Notes: generated by a model not told the origin, from the sequence alone. Shown: positions 12,781 to 23,559, counted from the first letter of the stretch. The stretch is 64,000 bases of DNA from Diadema setosum (GCA_033980235.1 CM067064.1:30760170-30824169), one strand, 5' to 3'. Numbers and translations are program-made.

Positions 12781-13203
12781 CAGGTATTGCAGTCAACATG
12801 TCGAAATGTAAACAGGACATTAAGTTACCATGCAGTAAAAAGAACGCCAGGATGGACAATTTAATAGCCGGCAACACGTCGTTTTAAGGGTAAGAGATAT
12901 CTTAGTTCAGAAAAAGGCAATGTTGCCTTTGAACAAAATGAATAGCTCGTACATCAGTTTGCTTGTTTTAACCATTGCATTTGAAAATGAAAGTGTAGGT
13001 ACATAAAAATGATTGAAATAATCAAAAGGGAAAAAAGGATTTGGTAAGGTCAAGGTTGGTGTGAGGGGAAGTTGCAGGCAATAAAAACACACAAAATAAA
13101 ATATCAGAACACTAATTCGTTATTATACACGAGAAGTACTGTTTCGTGGTAACAACACCATACAAGAACTAATAATGTATGCATACACATCACCTGTTAT
13201 AGA

Positions 13204-13206
13204 GCA

Positions 13207-13238
<32 letters not shown>

Positions 13239-13260
13239 CACATGCACACACGCACGCACA
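13204..13260. repeat. (GCAC)n/(AC)n microsatellite
   Basis: Tandem GCAC units pass into AC units, then into mixed GCAC/ACAC. Confidence 0.95.
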
Positions 13261-13641
13261 AAGGCACACAAATATTCATTTCAGCGAGATCCCGAAACTG
13301 CTGTGATGCGCCCTACTTTAATAAACACTCGGTCAATAGTATTTACGCCGGCTCCTGGACCTTACAAACTGTTACCAATTGACGTGTATCTCGTGACGTA
13401 AATAAGAGTGGGAGAAGCAAGACAGAAAGACAGAAAGACAGAAAACAAGAAAACTGGAGTCGACTCTACGGGCTTATGAAACGGCAAAGTTGAGACGAGG
13501 AATAATCTGGGGTGTAGTTCGATAACAGTCAGGCAGCGTTATTGTACTCCGTATTTTATTCCATTTTGTGCTTGACTTGAGGTGGAAGAGCATATTCTCG
13601 TCTGAAGTACACGACAAACATCGTATATTTGTGTGTGGTTC

Positions 13642-13643
<2 letters not shown>

Positions 13644-13684
<41 letters not shown>

Positions 13685-13709
13685 GTGCGTGTGTGTGTAT
13701 TTGTGTGTT
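13644..13709. repeat. (GT)n microsatellite
   Basis: Long GT run with a few GC interruptions. Confidence 0.97.
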
Positions 13710-13984
13710 CGAACATTTCCCCTCTTCCCACTTACCGTATACCTATACTAAGTCTTTCAGTCTTGTCTTTACGGGTCAACTTCCAGTCCTTGAAAAGTTC
13801 TTTTATTCTCAATTTATATCCCCTAAATAGCTGCTGACTCATGCCAATATCTCTGTCGAACAATGCAACTATTCATACCATATCTCAACCTTTCAATCAT
13901 ATTTATAGCTAATAATCATATGCCATGTACCATGTAAACGCACTGTAGTATTTTGTATACATTATACAACAGTTACACGAGCTG

Positions 13985-14062
13985 TTGTGAGTTACTGCGT
14001 AAAGCCACGGACTCTATACTGGGCCTTAAGGTCCCCGGTTCAAATCCTTCATGTTAACACTG
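13985..14062 (+). mobile_element. tRNA-like SINE head, partial
   Basis: A B box GGTTCAAATCC at about 14037-14047 is preceded by 'CTGGGCCTTAAGGTCCCC' and a weak A-box-like segment near 13990. The arrangement matches a SINE head. Cloverleaf pairing is poor and the downstream body is short, so it looks truncated. It lies just upstream of an independent SINE. Confidence 0.5.
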
Positions 14063-14130
14063 GCAGTACCATGGCACAAGTCTTTCATAATAATGATGTT
14101 TTCCTACGATCTGCGGGGGTCACTTACATC

Positions 14131-14510
14131 AGAGGGCTGTGAGTTGGTTCAGTCGGCTCAGTCAATACAGTGCGTCTGCTTCAGGAATAATCCAAAGGAC
14201 CTGGGTTCGATTCCCGAATCTCACATGAGAAATGTTGTGTGTAACCATATTTACCGTCCCCTCTAGCAAGAGGCAAAACACTCTGTCCCTCGGATAGGAC
14301 CTAAAATGGAGGTTTCGTGTGTGTGAGAGAGTCACAGCTCATGCACGTAAAAGATCCCGCTTCATTCATTCACCGCAAAGAGCAGGGTGTTTAAACCGGT
14401 GAAGTGGTCCCACCTCACATCAACTGGACCCACTGTAAAACCAGCTGGTTCACCTGAATATGTGCTATAATAGCCATCTTCTCAGATGGAAATGAAATAA
14501 ACACACAGAC
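14131..14510 (+). mobile_element. tRNA-derived SINE, nearly full length
   Basis: The head is AGGGCTGTGAGTTGGTTC (from about 14133) with a B box GGTTCGATTCC at 14204-14214. The body carries 'GGACCTAAAATGGAGG', 'GTGTGTGAGAGAGTCAC' and 'GCACGTAAAAGATCCC', ending in an AAATGAAATAAAC tail with CA repeats. The central part is homologous by eye to the minus-strand SINE at 205-396. It resembles the deeply conserved core domain of metazoan Nin-DC-type SINEs, though that assignment is from memory and unverified. It has no coding capacity and would depend on a LINE partner for retroposition. Confidence 0.8.
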
Positions 14511-14517
14511 ACACGGT

Positions 14518-14741
14518 GGTGACAAGACATTTGCTCCTGCGGCAATTGCTCCATCTGTCTATGGTCTTATTTTCTCCAAAGACTTCGGGTTAGAGTTAGG
14601 GTTGTGGTAGGGTTTTAGGTTTGGTTTGATGTGAGGATTAGGATCAGAGTTTGGGATATGTTTGAGGGTAGAATTTATGTTTGGCTCAGCGTGTAAATAT
14701 TTCATAGAAGCAATTGTCGCAGGAGCAAATGTCATGGAACC
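14518..14741. mobile_element. TIR MITE with telomere-like interior, copy 1
   Basis: Terminal inverted repeats at 14526-14552 and 14707-14733 (ATTTGCTCCTGCG...CGCAGGAGCAAAT) match at about 25 of 27 positions. The interior carries degenerate TTAGGG-type phrases (GGGTTAGAGTTAGGGTTG, TAGGGTTTTAGG). Related copies lie at 26066 and 34779. There is no coding capacity. It abuts the SINE tail at 14510. Confidence 0.85.
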
Positions 14742-15600
14742 CACGTGGTTGTTTGCTTGTAAGCACTTGTTTGCCATGTACATGTGGTAAACGTTGTGTA
14801 AGATACCATTGACGTAAGAAATCTGTGTCTTTTCTCTTTCGCAACTGTTTGGCTAAGTCTATACCAGCCCACGCATGGCATATCAAGATGGAATTGGGCC
14901 GACTGTCATATTATCAAACAGCACCAGAAATAGAAAAATGTAACAGACCGATTCCTGATGATATTATGTCAAATTAACAACATGTCCAATTTTCAAACCC
15001 TCAAAGACTGCAGTTGTCCCCCGACACGCGGAAATCTAATCCATGCCTTAGCTGACCTGGCAAAAACTCACGCGTTAAACGTGGGCTCTGAGCTTTAAAA
15101 AAAATGTATTGCAGGTGAATTTAAGGTTATACTGGAATATCTCGTTACCAGCATCTCACGGGGGAAATTGTAGCTAAGAAGGTACATTGTGCCCAATCAA
15201 ATAAAGGTTGACATTTACACAGAACTTAAAATCTCCCATCTTATCTATAAATGAGTGTATAGTTAGATGAAGAGTGTAGTTACACAAAAATACAGCTGAG
15301 GGAACAAAACACAAGTATTCGCCATGTGTTCATTAAAGGATGGTATCTGATAATCCTTTTTTCACTTTTTTGTTGTTGCATATTCTTATGGAAGATGATA
15401 CGAGAATTCGAATTGCCATGGCATATACTGTGTTCTTATTTCACCATCACCGTGTCAAGAATATATGTTCAACCTTTTTCATTTCTCCTCCAGTTTATCT
15501 CTCGAGTTTCTCTTTTTCTCTCTTTCTGTTTTCGACTTTCCATACACTTCCTTTTTTGTTCTCTTCAAATTCTACCTCTGATGATTCATTTTCTGTCTCA
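14742..15600. other. no gene seen
   Basis: Short open frames only. The pyrimidine-rich stretch 15480-15570 is low complexity. No recognised feature. Confidence 0.5.
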
Positions 15601-15609
15601 CATAATAAC

Positions 15610-15812
15610 CTACACCAACGATATCGTCAGTATATGATAATCTACACCAACGATATTAATATGATCGTCAGTATCTAGTAATCTACACCAACGATATGTG
15701 ATCGTCAGTATATAATAATCTACTCCAACAATATATGATCGTCAGTATAACCTACATCAACGATATAATAGATTTTCAGTACTACACCAACGACATACGA
15801 TCGTCAGTTTAA
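15610..15812. repeat. minisatellite, six imperfect 30-41-bp units
   Basis: Units begin CTACACCAACGATAT and end GATCGTCAGTA. Starts fall at about 15610, 15642, 15683, 15720, 15752 and 15782. CGATAT and GATCGTC give each unit short self-complementary stretches. Unit length varies because of small indels in the AT-rich linker. Confidence 0.85.
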
Positions 15813-15999
15813 ACCTGAGGCTTATTGATAATATCTCTGGAAGAAAACCCCCAGAAAACAACATAAACAAATAAATAATCAAACCTGGAAAAATAAGGAG
15901 ACCAGAAGGAAAAGAGAAAAGAAAAGAAAAGAAAAAGGAAGCCAAAGTAATATTCGTATTATGGATACCCATTTTCTTGCACCGAATTGCATGAGGATA

Positions 16000-16069
16000 C
16001 CACTGATGTAACTTGCGTCACGGCACCTGTTGCCATGGCGACGTGATGCCTACGTTGCTGACGGTGAGT
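16000..16069 (+). promoter_or_regulatory. RFX X-box-like site with candidate short first coding exon
   Basis: GTTGCCATGGCGAC at 16029-16042 is a two-half-site palindrome that differs from the RFX X-box consensus (GTTGCCATGGCAAC) at one base. Directly downstream, ATG at 16046 opens six codons (MPTLLT) ending exactly at a strong donor, ACG|GTGAGT (exon end 16063). X-boxes close to starts are typical of ciliary genes, which is family knowledge; the exon itself is inference. The frame also stays open into the putative intron. No downstream exon was identified. Confidence 0.3.
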
Positions 16070-16900
16070 GGCTGCGAACAGAAAATAGAAGAGAAGAAAA
16101 ACTCACATGTTTGTTTGGATTGGCTTCGGCTCCCACTGTTTGTTGCAGTGCCCTATTGTTTCTTCCGTATCTCGCCAACTATCAACCACCCCTCCCCCTT
16201 CCTCCGCCTCTATTACCATGCAATGTGGTGGTAATAGTTGGCAGGGCACAATCCATTAATTCAAAACGAGTGTGCGACACCGAACGTTTGCGCTAAAACC
16301 CACAAAATCAGTAAACATCACTATTCAAAAAAGAGTATCACATGCATGCGCATCACACTCGCATAACACGCGCCTCACGGATGTGATACTACGTCGAACG
16401 TTGAGGATCGTTCTGTCATTCGAACAAACATGGTGATATTCTATCTTCCTTGCGACAACAGTGGTGATGTGCAACTTGACAAATCTTGATTTAGGAGAAT
16501 GACGTCAGGAGTTCTCCACCACTTAATAATATTTTCGTCTTCATAATGCAGCGTGAATATTCGGCCGTTCATGCGTGATATGGCAAATAATTGCACTGAA
16601 TCAACCGTACAGTAACATGAGACTGAATTACATAGAAAGAGAGAGAAAAAAAAATCGAAGATTAACATATTTTCACCCGACACTATTATGACTAACATAT
16701 TTCTTTCAAAGCAGCTCCAGCAACCTCTGATAAAGCGTCCTACATTCATCATGAAATTGGCAAAATTCGAAAAAAAACACCCAAGTTCTCCGTGTGCTAG
16801 ATGAAACTGCACTTCAACGGAACCAAAATCACTGTAGCAAAATGATAAAGGTTGAAAATTTTACGGACGTGCCTGACTTTCCGCGTAGGGGTAATCATTC

Positions 16901-17262
16901 TGGGGTCATCCCACTAGACCGACACCCACGAGTACACCAGTCATACATTCCACGAGTTCGACATTGAAAACAGGTCCATGAGTTATACAGCTCACAAGTC
17001 ATACAACCCACGAGTTCGACACTAGGCAAATACATCCCACGAGTTCGACACCAGGTAAAAATAACCCACGAGTTCGACAGATACAACACGGGGCTTAATG
17101 TGTCGGTCTCGTGGGCCTTGTTTGCTTAGTGCCGAACTAATGGGCTGTATGACTCGTGAGCTGTATAACTCATGGGCTGTGTGACTTGTGAGCTGTATGA
17201 CTCGTGGGCTGTATGACTCGTGGGTGTCGGTCTCGTGACGTGCACCCATCATTCTTGGGGTC
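16901..17262. mobile_element. phrase-modular foldback element A, copy 1
   Basis: The left half repeats the phrases CACGAGTTCGACA (four times, from 16951, 17009, 17038 and 17066) and AGTCATACA/AGTTATACAG. The right half holds their reverse complements (GACTCGTGGGCTGTAT and variants). The outer ends are inverted: GACCGACACCCACGAGT at 16918-16934 against ACTCGTGGGTGTCGGTC at 17216-17232. There is no transposase. The minus-strand frame is a repeat by-product (VELVGCM, CRTRGMY). A second copy is at 19372-19644. I do not recognise the family. Confidence 0.8.
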
Positions 17263-18250
17263 TTCTTTTTCATTCCTATATACCTGTAAATTCCTCGTGA
17301 TGAAAGTGGTGATGATAAAAGAAGTCATTGTATAGAAGAAGTCACAAAATATAATTAAATAATAAAAAATATAATAATATGCCTGATGACTTTTACTAGA
17401 ACAATCAATAACGAATGTCACACTTGATGGACACAATACGTTGGAGATAACACTTCCTCCTTTAGGGATCAAAATAAAGTAATGATAACAATCCCGATCA
17501 TTTCAGTGCAGCAGTATAGTTTCAATCGTATAAAAATAATATGTATGTACAAACAAACACACATACACACAGACAGGCATTCACACACACACACACACAC
17601 AAACACACACGCGTTTATTGTATTGGCATCCATGATCGTGGCAGGTATCACCTTGGCGACAAGCATGAAGTCCAAATTTGATTGGCTGCGGACATTGTTT
17701 TCTGTTGCCGTTCATTAAAGAATCTAATTTTCAGGGTTGGAAAAGGCACACACGAACTTGAAACAGTTATTGCACTTATTGAGGATGAGCATAGCCGTAC
17801 AAACCAACATCATCGTCGTCATATAATCAGTTTGTTAACCTCGATAAGTGAAGGAGAAAGGGATCCCTAGAAATGAGACCTAGTCCTGCAGCTTGCCACT
17901 TTCCCCACCTCCCTGGAAAAGACAACAATAAGACGCTACACTGTAGTACAACATAATATAAAGAGTCTGGTAAACACTTAAGCGACACATTAATTATTAA
18001 ATGTTTATCTCCTTGTACACTGTGACACTCGGGTAACAAAGCATAGAAAACCTGCAGATCAGGCACCTGGGAACGAGATCGCAGATTTTGGTGAATCAAT
18101 AATAAATGCAAGTCTGTGCTTGACTTCACGATAAGTAAGAACTAAGGCAAAAGGAAGAAAGAGAGACGGGGGGGGGGGGGATGGAGAAGGATGGTCAAGT
18201 GTTGTTTGTTGAAAGATGGTCAGATGCTTAATACCCGACGGAAAATCGTT
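17263..18250. other. no gene seen; short AC repeat
   Basis: AC repeats about 17581-17610 and a poly-G run about 18169-18181. Open frames show no domain I recognise. Confidence 0.5.
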
Positions 18251-18259
18251 TGGAGGCGT

Positions 18260-18454
18260 TCAGGCATTAAACATCGTCTGCGTTTTTGTTCCGTATGAGC
18301 GTTGTGGGCGGCGGGAGAAGCTTGTAAAGTACGAAAAGCTTAGCGTTATATACGCCCAGGAGGTTGATGTCTGGCTGTAATCTTCATCCTTGTCATCGTC
18401 TCTGCTCTCGTAGGAATTGACGTGTGGCACATCAAGGGAGTAATCACGCCAGAT
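18260..18454 (-). CDS. candidate terminal exon, unknown protein
   Basis: On the minus strand a pyrimidine-containing acceptor (TTCTTTAGCTCAG) ends just before 18454. From there the frame is open to a stop at 18260, giving 64 residues: IWRDYSLDVPHVNSYES, an acidic stretch (RDDDKDED), then an S/T/Y/F-rich tail ending TKTQTMFNA. The frame also stays open upstream of the acceptor to 18568, so the boundary rests on the acceptor alone. There is no homology I recognise and no clear AATAAA downstream. The composition is less repetitive than neighbouring frames, but it could be chance. Confidence 0.18.
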   Translation of the reverse strand: MWRDYSLDVPHVNSYESRDDDKDEDYSQTSTSWAYITLSFSYFTSFSRRPQRSYGTKTQTMFNA

Positions 18455-19371
18455 CTGAGCTAAAGAACCTATTGAAAAATAAAGCTCTAAGAGGTCTGGC
18501 AAAGAAGCAAACGATAAAGTAGCGGTATGGGCCTGAAAGAGCGAAAGTGACCTATAGCGAAAAACCAAACGAAAACGATTTCTAGAAGTTTCAATAGAAT
18601 GAAAGATAGTTTAAAAAGGCCATTGATTAAGAAGTAAGTTTTACGTGTTTTTTTTTTAATGCTGATAATGATATCAGTCACACTCACTACGATTATGATA
18701 CGTAAGAGGATGGTACAGTACTGTCTTGCAGATTTCCATTACTACGCACACAAGTATTCACTAATGAATGAATTGAAGAATGAATTGCTCATTTCTAATA
18801 AAATCAGCTGAAATCGAATGAAATTAAATCAATTGAAATGATTCAGCAAATGATGACTATCTTAATAGACTTGATTGTAAGGATCCTGGCATTTTACTCC
18901 GAGACCACTGGATGCTTTACCGTAGACTTTGCAGATGAAAGGACGTATAGAAGTTTTCATCCTGCTCCCTTTGAAATTTTTTTTTTTTAAACTGTGCAAG
19001 TCTGATGACAGGGTGAAAGAAGAGAGTTGTTAAATCTTCTCGATTGTTATCTTCGTTTGCTGTAAAATCTGTTATCACTTCTCTCGGCTATATTGTTACA
19101 AATGTGTCACTGTTAATCTATACTTATAAATTGATAATATGTGTTCATTACGCAACAATTTCACATGCCGGCATCGAAAATGTTACAAGTTCGGAAACTG
19201 GTTGTAACCGACTTTGATTTTTGTTCTTGTGTGAAAAGACTGGCATTGATAGCTTTTGTCATAAAATATGCCAAGACCACGGCCGCTACATAAAACTATG
19301 GTACCTTTGCAATGTCTGCAATCAGTTAAGTCCGATAGTAACACTTTAGTCCATAGCTAAATCAGTGTGCA

Positions 19372-19644
19372 TGTCACGAGTTCGACACCCACGAATCATT
19401 CAGCCTACGAGTCATACAGCTCATAAGTCATACAACTCAAGAGTTATACAGCCCATGAGTCATGCTGCCCATGAGTTTAACACTAAGCAGATCGGACCCA
19501 CGAGACCATAAGTCCCGTATTGCAACGTCGAACTCGTGGGCTGTTTTTACCTAGTGTCGAACTCATTAATGGGCCTAATGTTTACCTAGTTTCGAACTCA
19601 TGGGCTGTATGACTCGTTGGTGTCGCTCTCGTGGGACGACCCCA
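19372..19644. mobile_element. phrase-modular foldback element A, copy 2
   Basis: Uses the same phrases as 16901-17262: CACGAGTTCGACACCCACGA at the left, AGTCATACAGC and variants, a central GGACCCACGAGACC, then inverted CGAACTCGTGGGCTGT and TATGACTCG. The right end is GTCGCTCTCGTGGGACGACCCC. It differs from copy 1 in phrase number and order, so the phrases have been gained or lost while the inverted arrangement was kept. Confidence 0.75.
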
Positions 19645-19689
19645 ACAAACCATGGATGGTTATCACTGAGTGCAGAGTTACCATTAATT

Positions 19690-19715
19690 GTAAAGTTACC
19701 ATATGGTAACTTTAC
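19690..19715. repeat. 26-nt perfect palindrome
   Basis: GTAAAGTTACCAT is followed immediately by its reverse complement with no loop. It sits about 45 bp beyond foldback element A copy 2. Confidence 0.95.
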
Positions 19716-20756
19716 TACATAGTTTTATGCAATGGGGGACTAGGTGACACATTTCCAGTACAAACGGTTTGGTCCTCAACAAAGTAATACAAAAAACTCG
19801 AGGACTTCACAGCAATAGTGAACATTAACATTTGAAAAATGTCAGTCCCAGCTATATTTACAACAAAGGTCGCTCTACGCATGTTTTGTCTTTAATTCAA
19901 TCGCACACAAGATTTAGTAATCAACACTCCCATCATAAATGTCAATTCATCTTTCCAATGAATGAAGTACGCAGAGCGATTCACCTTTCCGTGATTTTTG
20001 TTGTTGCCTTTTCCAGAGAAGGACGACTTGTTTTTGTTTTTTGTTTTTTCAATTCTGTTTTAGTCGCAGTTCATGATAGCAGGATTTTCGTCAGAAAAAA
20101 CGGGACTATGAAAAAGTTCCTTTTTCAACCTTTCCCAACTGGAAGCGGGGGCATAGATTAAAACATTTTTTTTTTCAATATAGTTATACATAATTGCCGT
20201 TTTGATGTGTCGTTTGCATTGTCCATGACAGTTGCACGTGTTTCCCCCACATGCATGCTGGGAAGGCAACACACGCAAACACACGCTTTTTCTCCAAACG
20301 TGACAAACAATAATATCATACACAGCCAAAGCTATTTCCAGGCGTATTATAAGATGCTTGCGTATGTCTTTTGAGCTTTCTTACTGTCCATGGTATAGAA
20401 GGGATATAAGGTCGTCTCGGAAGAAAGAACTTTAAGTTGACATCACGGTAAAATAAAAGACAGTTTCCTTGATTGTCCTTGATTTCTTAGCTTCGGAAGC
20501 TATGAACTTTGACTTTAGCTGAAGCAATCATTACTAAGTATATTAAGAAAAGCAACGTCTTGGCCACGTGAATTATGTTTGTTGTGACTGAAACTGTCGG
20601 TGAACGTTGTGAGGAGATGGGAGTTTCATGTGACTTTACAACCACAGTACAATAATGCGATAAAGATTGCACTGGCGTTGTAGTCCTTATAGTTTCCTGT
20701 GCTCTATATACCTCAATCTGAAGGTCATGGGTCAAGTCATACATACACGTAGGTTC

Positions 20757-20886
20757 ATACATACATACATACATACACATATATACTTGCATGCATGCAT
20801 GCATACACACATACTTGCATTACATGGGCCTACATACATACATACATACATACATACATACATACATACATAACATAACATAACAT
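20757..20886. repeat. (CATA)n microsatellite array
   Basis: CATA tetranucleotides at 20757-20776 and about 20832-20870, a GCAT run between them, and TAACA pentanucleotides at the 3' edge. Confidence 0.95.
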
Positions 20887-20992
20887 ATATAGGGGCCTGC
20901 ACACATGAATATATTCTACATTGTCTCATTTTCTTTTGTAAAGCGCCTTTGGCTTCCTGCTGGGAAGTTGAACCTCAGCGGATATTAGACTT

Positions 20993-21350
20993 ACATTGAT
21001 TCACATTTGAATTACCGGGGCATCAAACACCACGGTAATCATTTTGTTGAGACCTTTCTCACTGACGAAATATCAGGATAATATATAGACATTGCGGTAA
21101 TTCACAGGTGTTATACCGTTTTCATTCCCGAAATACCACTGCACAAAATGTATTTCTGGTAAGCATTACAAAATGGAATGCGCAGAAAAAGGGAAATACA
21201 GTGTAAGGCCACGTGAGAAAGATATTGCTGTATAATGATTGATGGAATTCCATGACAAATTTCACACTCAAATCTTGCCTGCATAATAATATACTCTATT
21301 TTTTTTTTTTGCGAAAGTTTGATTGTATTTCGTGGTACATTCTATTTTGT
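20993..21350. repeat. dispersed element, diverged copy
   Basis: Starts ATTCACATTTGAATTACC, matching the left end of the element at 37932 (ATTCACACTTGAATAACC). It shares the internal block around 'TTCACACTCAAATCTTG' (21265-21280 against about 38545-38563). The right end is unclear, at about 21350. A possible LINE-type 3' fragment (TTGTAAAGCGCCTTTGGC, about 20936) lies just upstream. Confidence 0.6.
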
Positions 21351-21865
21351 TTTCGCATAAGCTTCGTTATTATGAAGTAGAGTATTAATTAAGAGGACCA
21401 GCGGTAGAGAAAGTTTAGCTTTAAACATGTTAATGTGCCTTGGTTACGTTATAAGTGTATTCAGCACTCAGTATACCGTCTGATACATTAAGCTTCAGTG
21501 TCATGCCGCAACAGCCCTATTGGCTACTCACGCGTATTATCAACGGCCCCGTCATCGAAGGGTGATGTTGTACGTCGTGGTTGATATGAGATTTTGACGT
21601 ATCGGCACGCCGTTACGGCCACATGATAACTTTACAATTATGCAAAAGTTGATTTATTTATTGACTTATTCAAGTAAACTTGGAGCGAAAAAGGATCCCT
21701 GGTGGATGACGTGATTAAATTTCTCGTCAGTTTGACATATTTAACTACTCTTGATACTCATGTCAAAATGTTGTCGTACTATTCTTTTTTTCGTCATTCA
21801 TTTAGGGATTTCTTATGATCTGCTTCCCGCTTATAACGAGCAAATCCCTCGAATCCCCCTTGCAG

Positions 21866-22102
21866 GGTGCTTATCTGCCGGGAGCACGGAGGCAGGATGG
21901 GGTCAATGACCGGTAGCAACGCGGCACACTTCCTGCGTCCCTTGATCATGCCGTGCATGACATGGAGCGCCCGCGGAGGAGGGGTGTGGGGAAATCGTGT
22001 CGAGGTGAATCATAACCAGAGGCCAACCCAACCCACAGGCCCGACTTCGACCGAGTTCGATGCCGCGTTTTCTGGTGTGCCCCGTAGCTTTTCACAGTCC
22101 GG
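21866..22102 (+). CDS. candidate internal coding exon, unknown protein
   Basis: The acceptor context is good: a branch-like TTATAAC, then CCCCCTTGCAG ending at 21865. The donor is TCCGG|GTGAGC (GT at 22103). Between them, one frame is open for 78 codons (21867-22100) while the other plus-strand frames close early. The 237-nt length is a multiple of three, giving a symmetric exon with one base carried in and two carried out. Residues include MGSMTGSNAAHFLRP, a short hydrophobic run, then a hydrophilic N/Q/P/T-rich tail (NHNQRPTQPTGPTSTEF). The segment is much richer in GC and CpG than its flanks. It could equally be a first coding exon starting at one of the internal ATGs. No family recognised. 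Confidence 0.4.
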
Positions 22103-22109
22103 GTGAGCT

Positions 22110-22890
22110 CGCTGCACGTGCTCACTTCTGAATTCTGGATCGGTTAATTTGCGTTGAGGGCCTTTGAAAGTTCGTCGAACCTATATGACGAATCACAGAA
22201 TATTGCAGGTAACGACGAAGTAAGGCGTAAATTTCTACCGGCATTTGAGTTCACGTTCGTCCCCGCACTGACGGATTAATTGCTGATCCCGCTTGCATTA
22301 TATTTGTGAAACACACAACACTCGTAATTAGATTAGCTACAACGAAATAACGTGATATGGTCATAAACGGACACCAAATTAACGTTTCCTCCACACCGCT
22401 ATAGTTGACTGTAATAAACAGAACAAAACTTTGAAGTTTTACATAATTTACATGAAGGAGTTGATAACAGTAGTAACTAAATTATGAAAATAGAATAAGA
22501 TCATGTCATTTCATGGCAAAAACGAGACCTCTTCGACAGATTAGGTTCTTAAAAAAATATGACACGACAACAAATCTCCCCCGAAAGTACCAATAAACAT
22601 ACTCTTTTATCTTTCATGGTAGATATCTTGGTCTGGAAAAATGCTTTACACGAAAATATTAGCAATGATAATCTTACGCTTTGATGTGGCGAAGACACCA
22701 CATTGAAAAAAAAAAAATTAGAATTATAAACTTCTGGACAATAACATTAACATCGATGTCATTTCCACCCAAAGGAAATTACATGTCAAAGTAAACGTCA
22801 AATCTATATTCATTGTACAATACTACCCACTTTTGTCTCTGAGTCATGCAATACGGTGAATGACGAAGAGTTTGTCAGACAGATCGCAGA
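22110..22890. other. no gene seen
   Basis: AT-rich, with stops in all frames and no recognised motif. If the preceding exon is real, this is intron. Confidence 0.5.
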
Positions 22891-22895
22891 GAAGG

Positions 22896-23006
22896 GGAGA
22901 GAGAGAGAGAGAGAGAAGGAAAGAAAGAGAGATACATGATGTACTTCGTATAGAGGGAAAGAGAGAGAGAGAGAGGGAGAGAGAGAGAGAGAGGGAGAGA
23001 GGGTTG
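22896..23006. repeat. (GA)n-rich microsatellite region
   Basis: Interrupted GA dinucleotide runs. The S/L-rich minus-strand frame is an artefact. Confidence 0.9.
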
Positions 23007-23559
23007 ACCTAGAGGGGGCGCTGTGAGGGGTGCTAAAACTGGGGCGCCATATTAGTTCAGGGCCACAGCCTCTTTGGAACGGTTTCACTTGTTAAACGTG
23101 TCCCTCTTCGGATCAGAGGGGTGGGTGAGGATTATGGTACAGATCTCTTTGCTCACATAGTAGCATTTTTATGCATACTTCATGAACAAGGTTACAATTG
23201 TTGTTGACAATAAAAAACAGCAACAACCAGTGATGCTTATGATATACAAACAGGATTCAAAATATTGAAATGAATTCACTACTCACTAGGAGCAGGCAGT
23301 TTAAACAGTTCATTAAGGGAATGCAGTCAATAAACTCAATACATAGGTAAACATGTCTGTTTCTTTGTTTGCTTGTTTGTTTGTTTGTTGGGGTGTCCTT
23401 TGCATTCTAGACGTATTCCCTTTGCGTATCAAAATCCGACTTTCTGTGCAAGCTAAATTTGCAATGAGGCAAATCAGAGTAACCCAAGAAATGTACGCAG
23501 CTCACCAGCAACTGGCCCACGTCGTGTCTTTTGTCTATATACCCCAATCATATCCATAG

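Noticed and set aside
14131..14215. Possible functional tRNA gene
   Set aside because: A and B boxes are present but the acceptor stem does not pair and the sequence continues into a SINE body and tail.
15610..15812. Possible CRISPR array
   Set aside because: Units vary in length and their linkers are AT-rich derivatives of each other rather than unique spacers. The DNA is eukaryotic.
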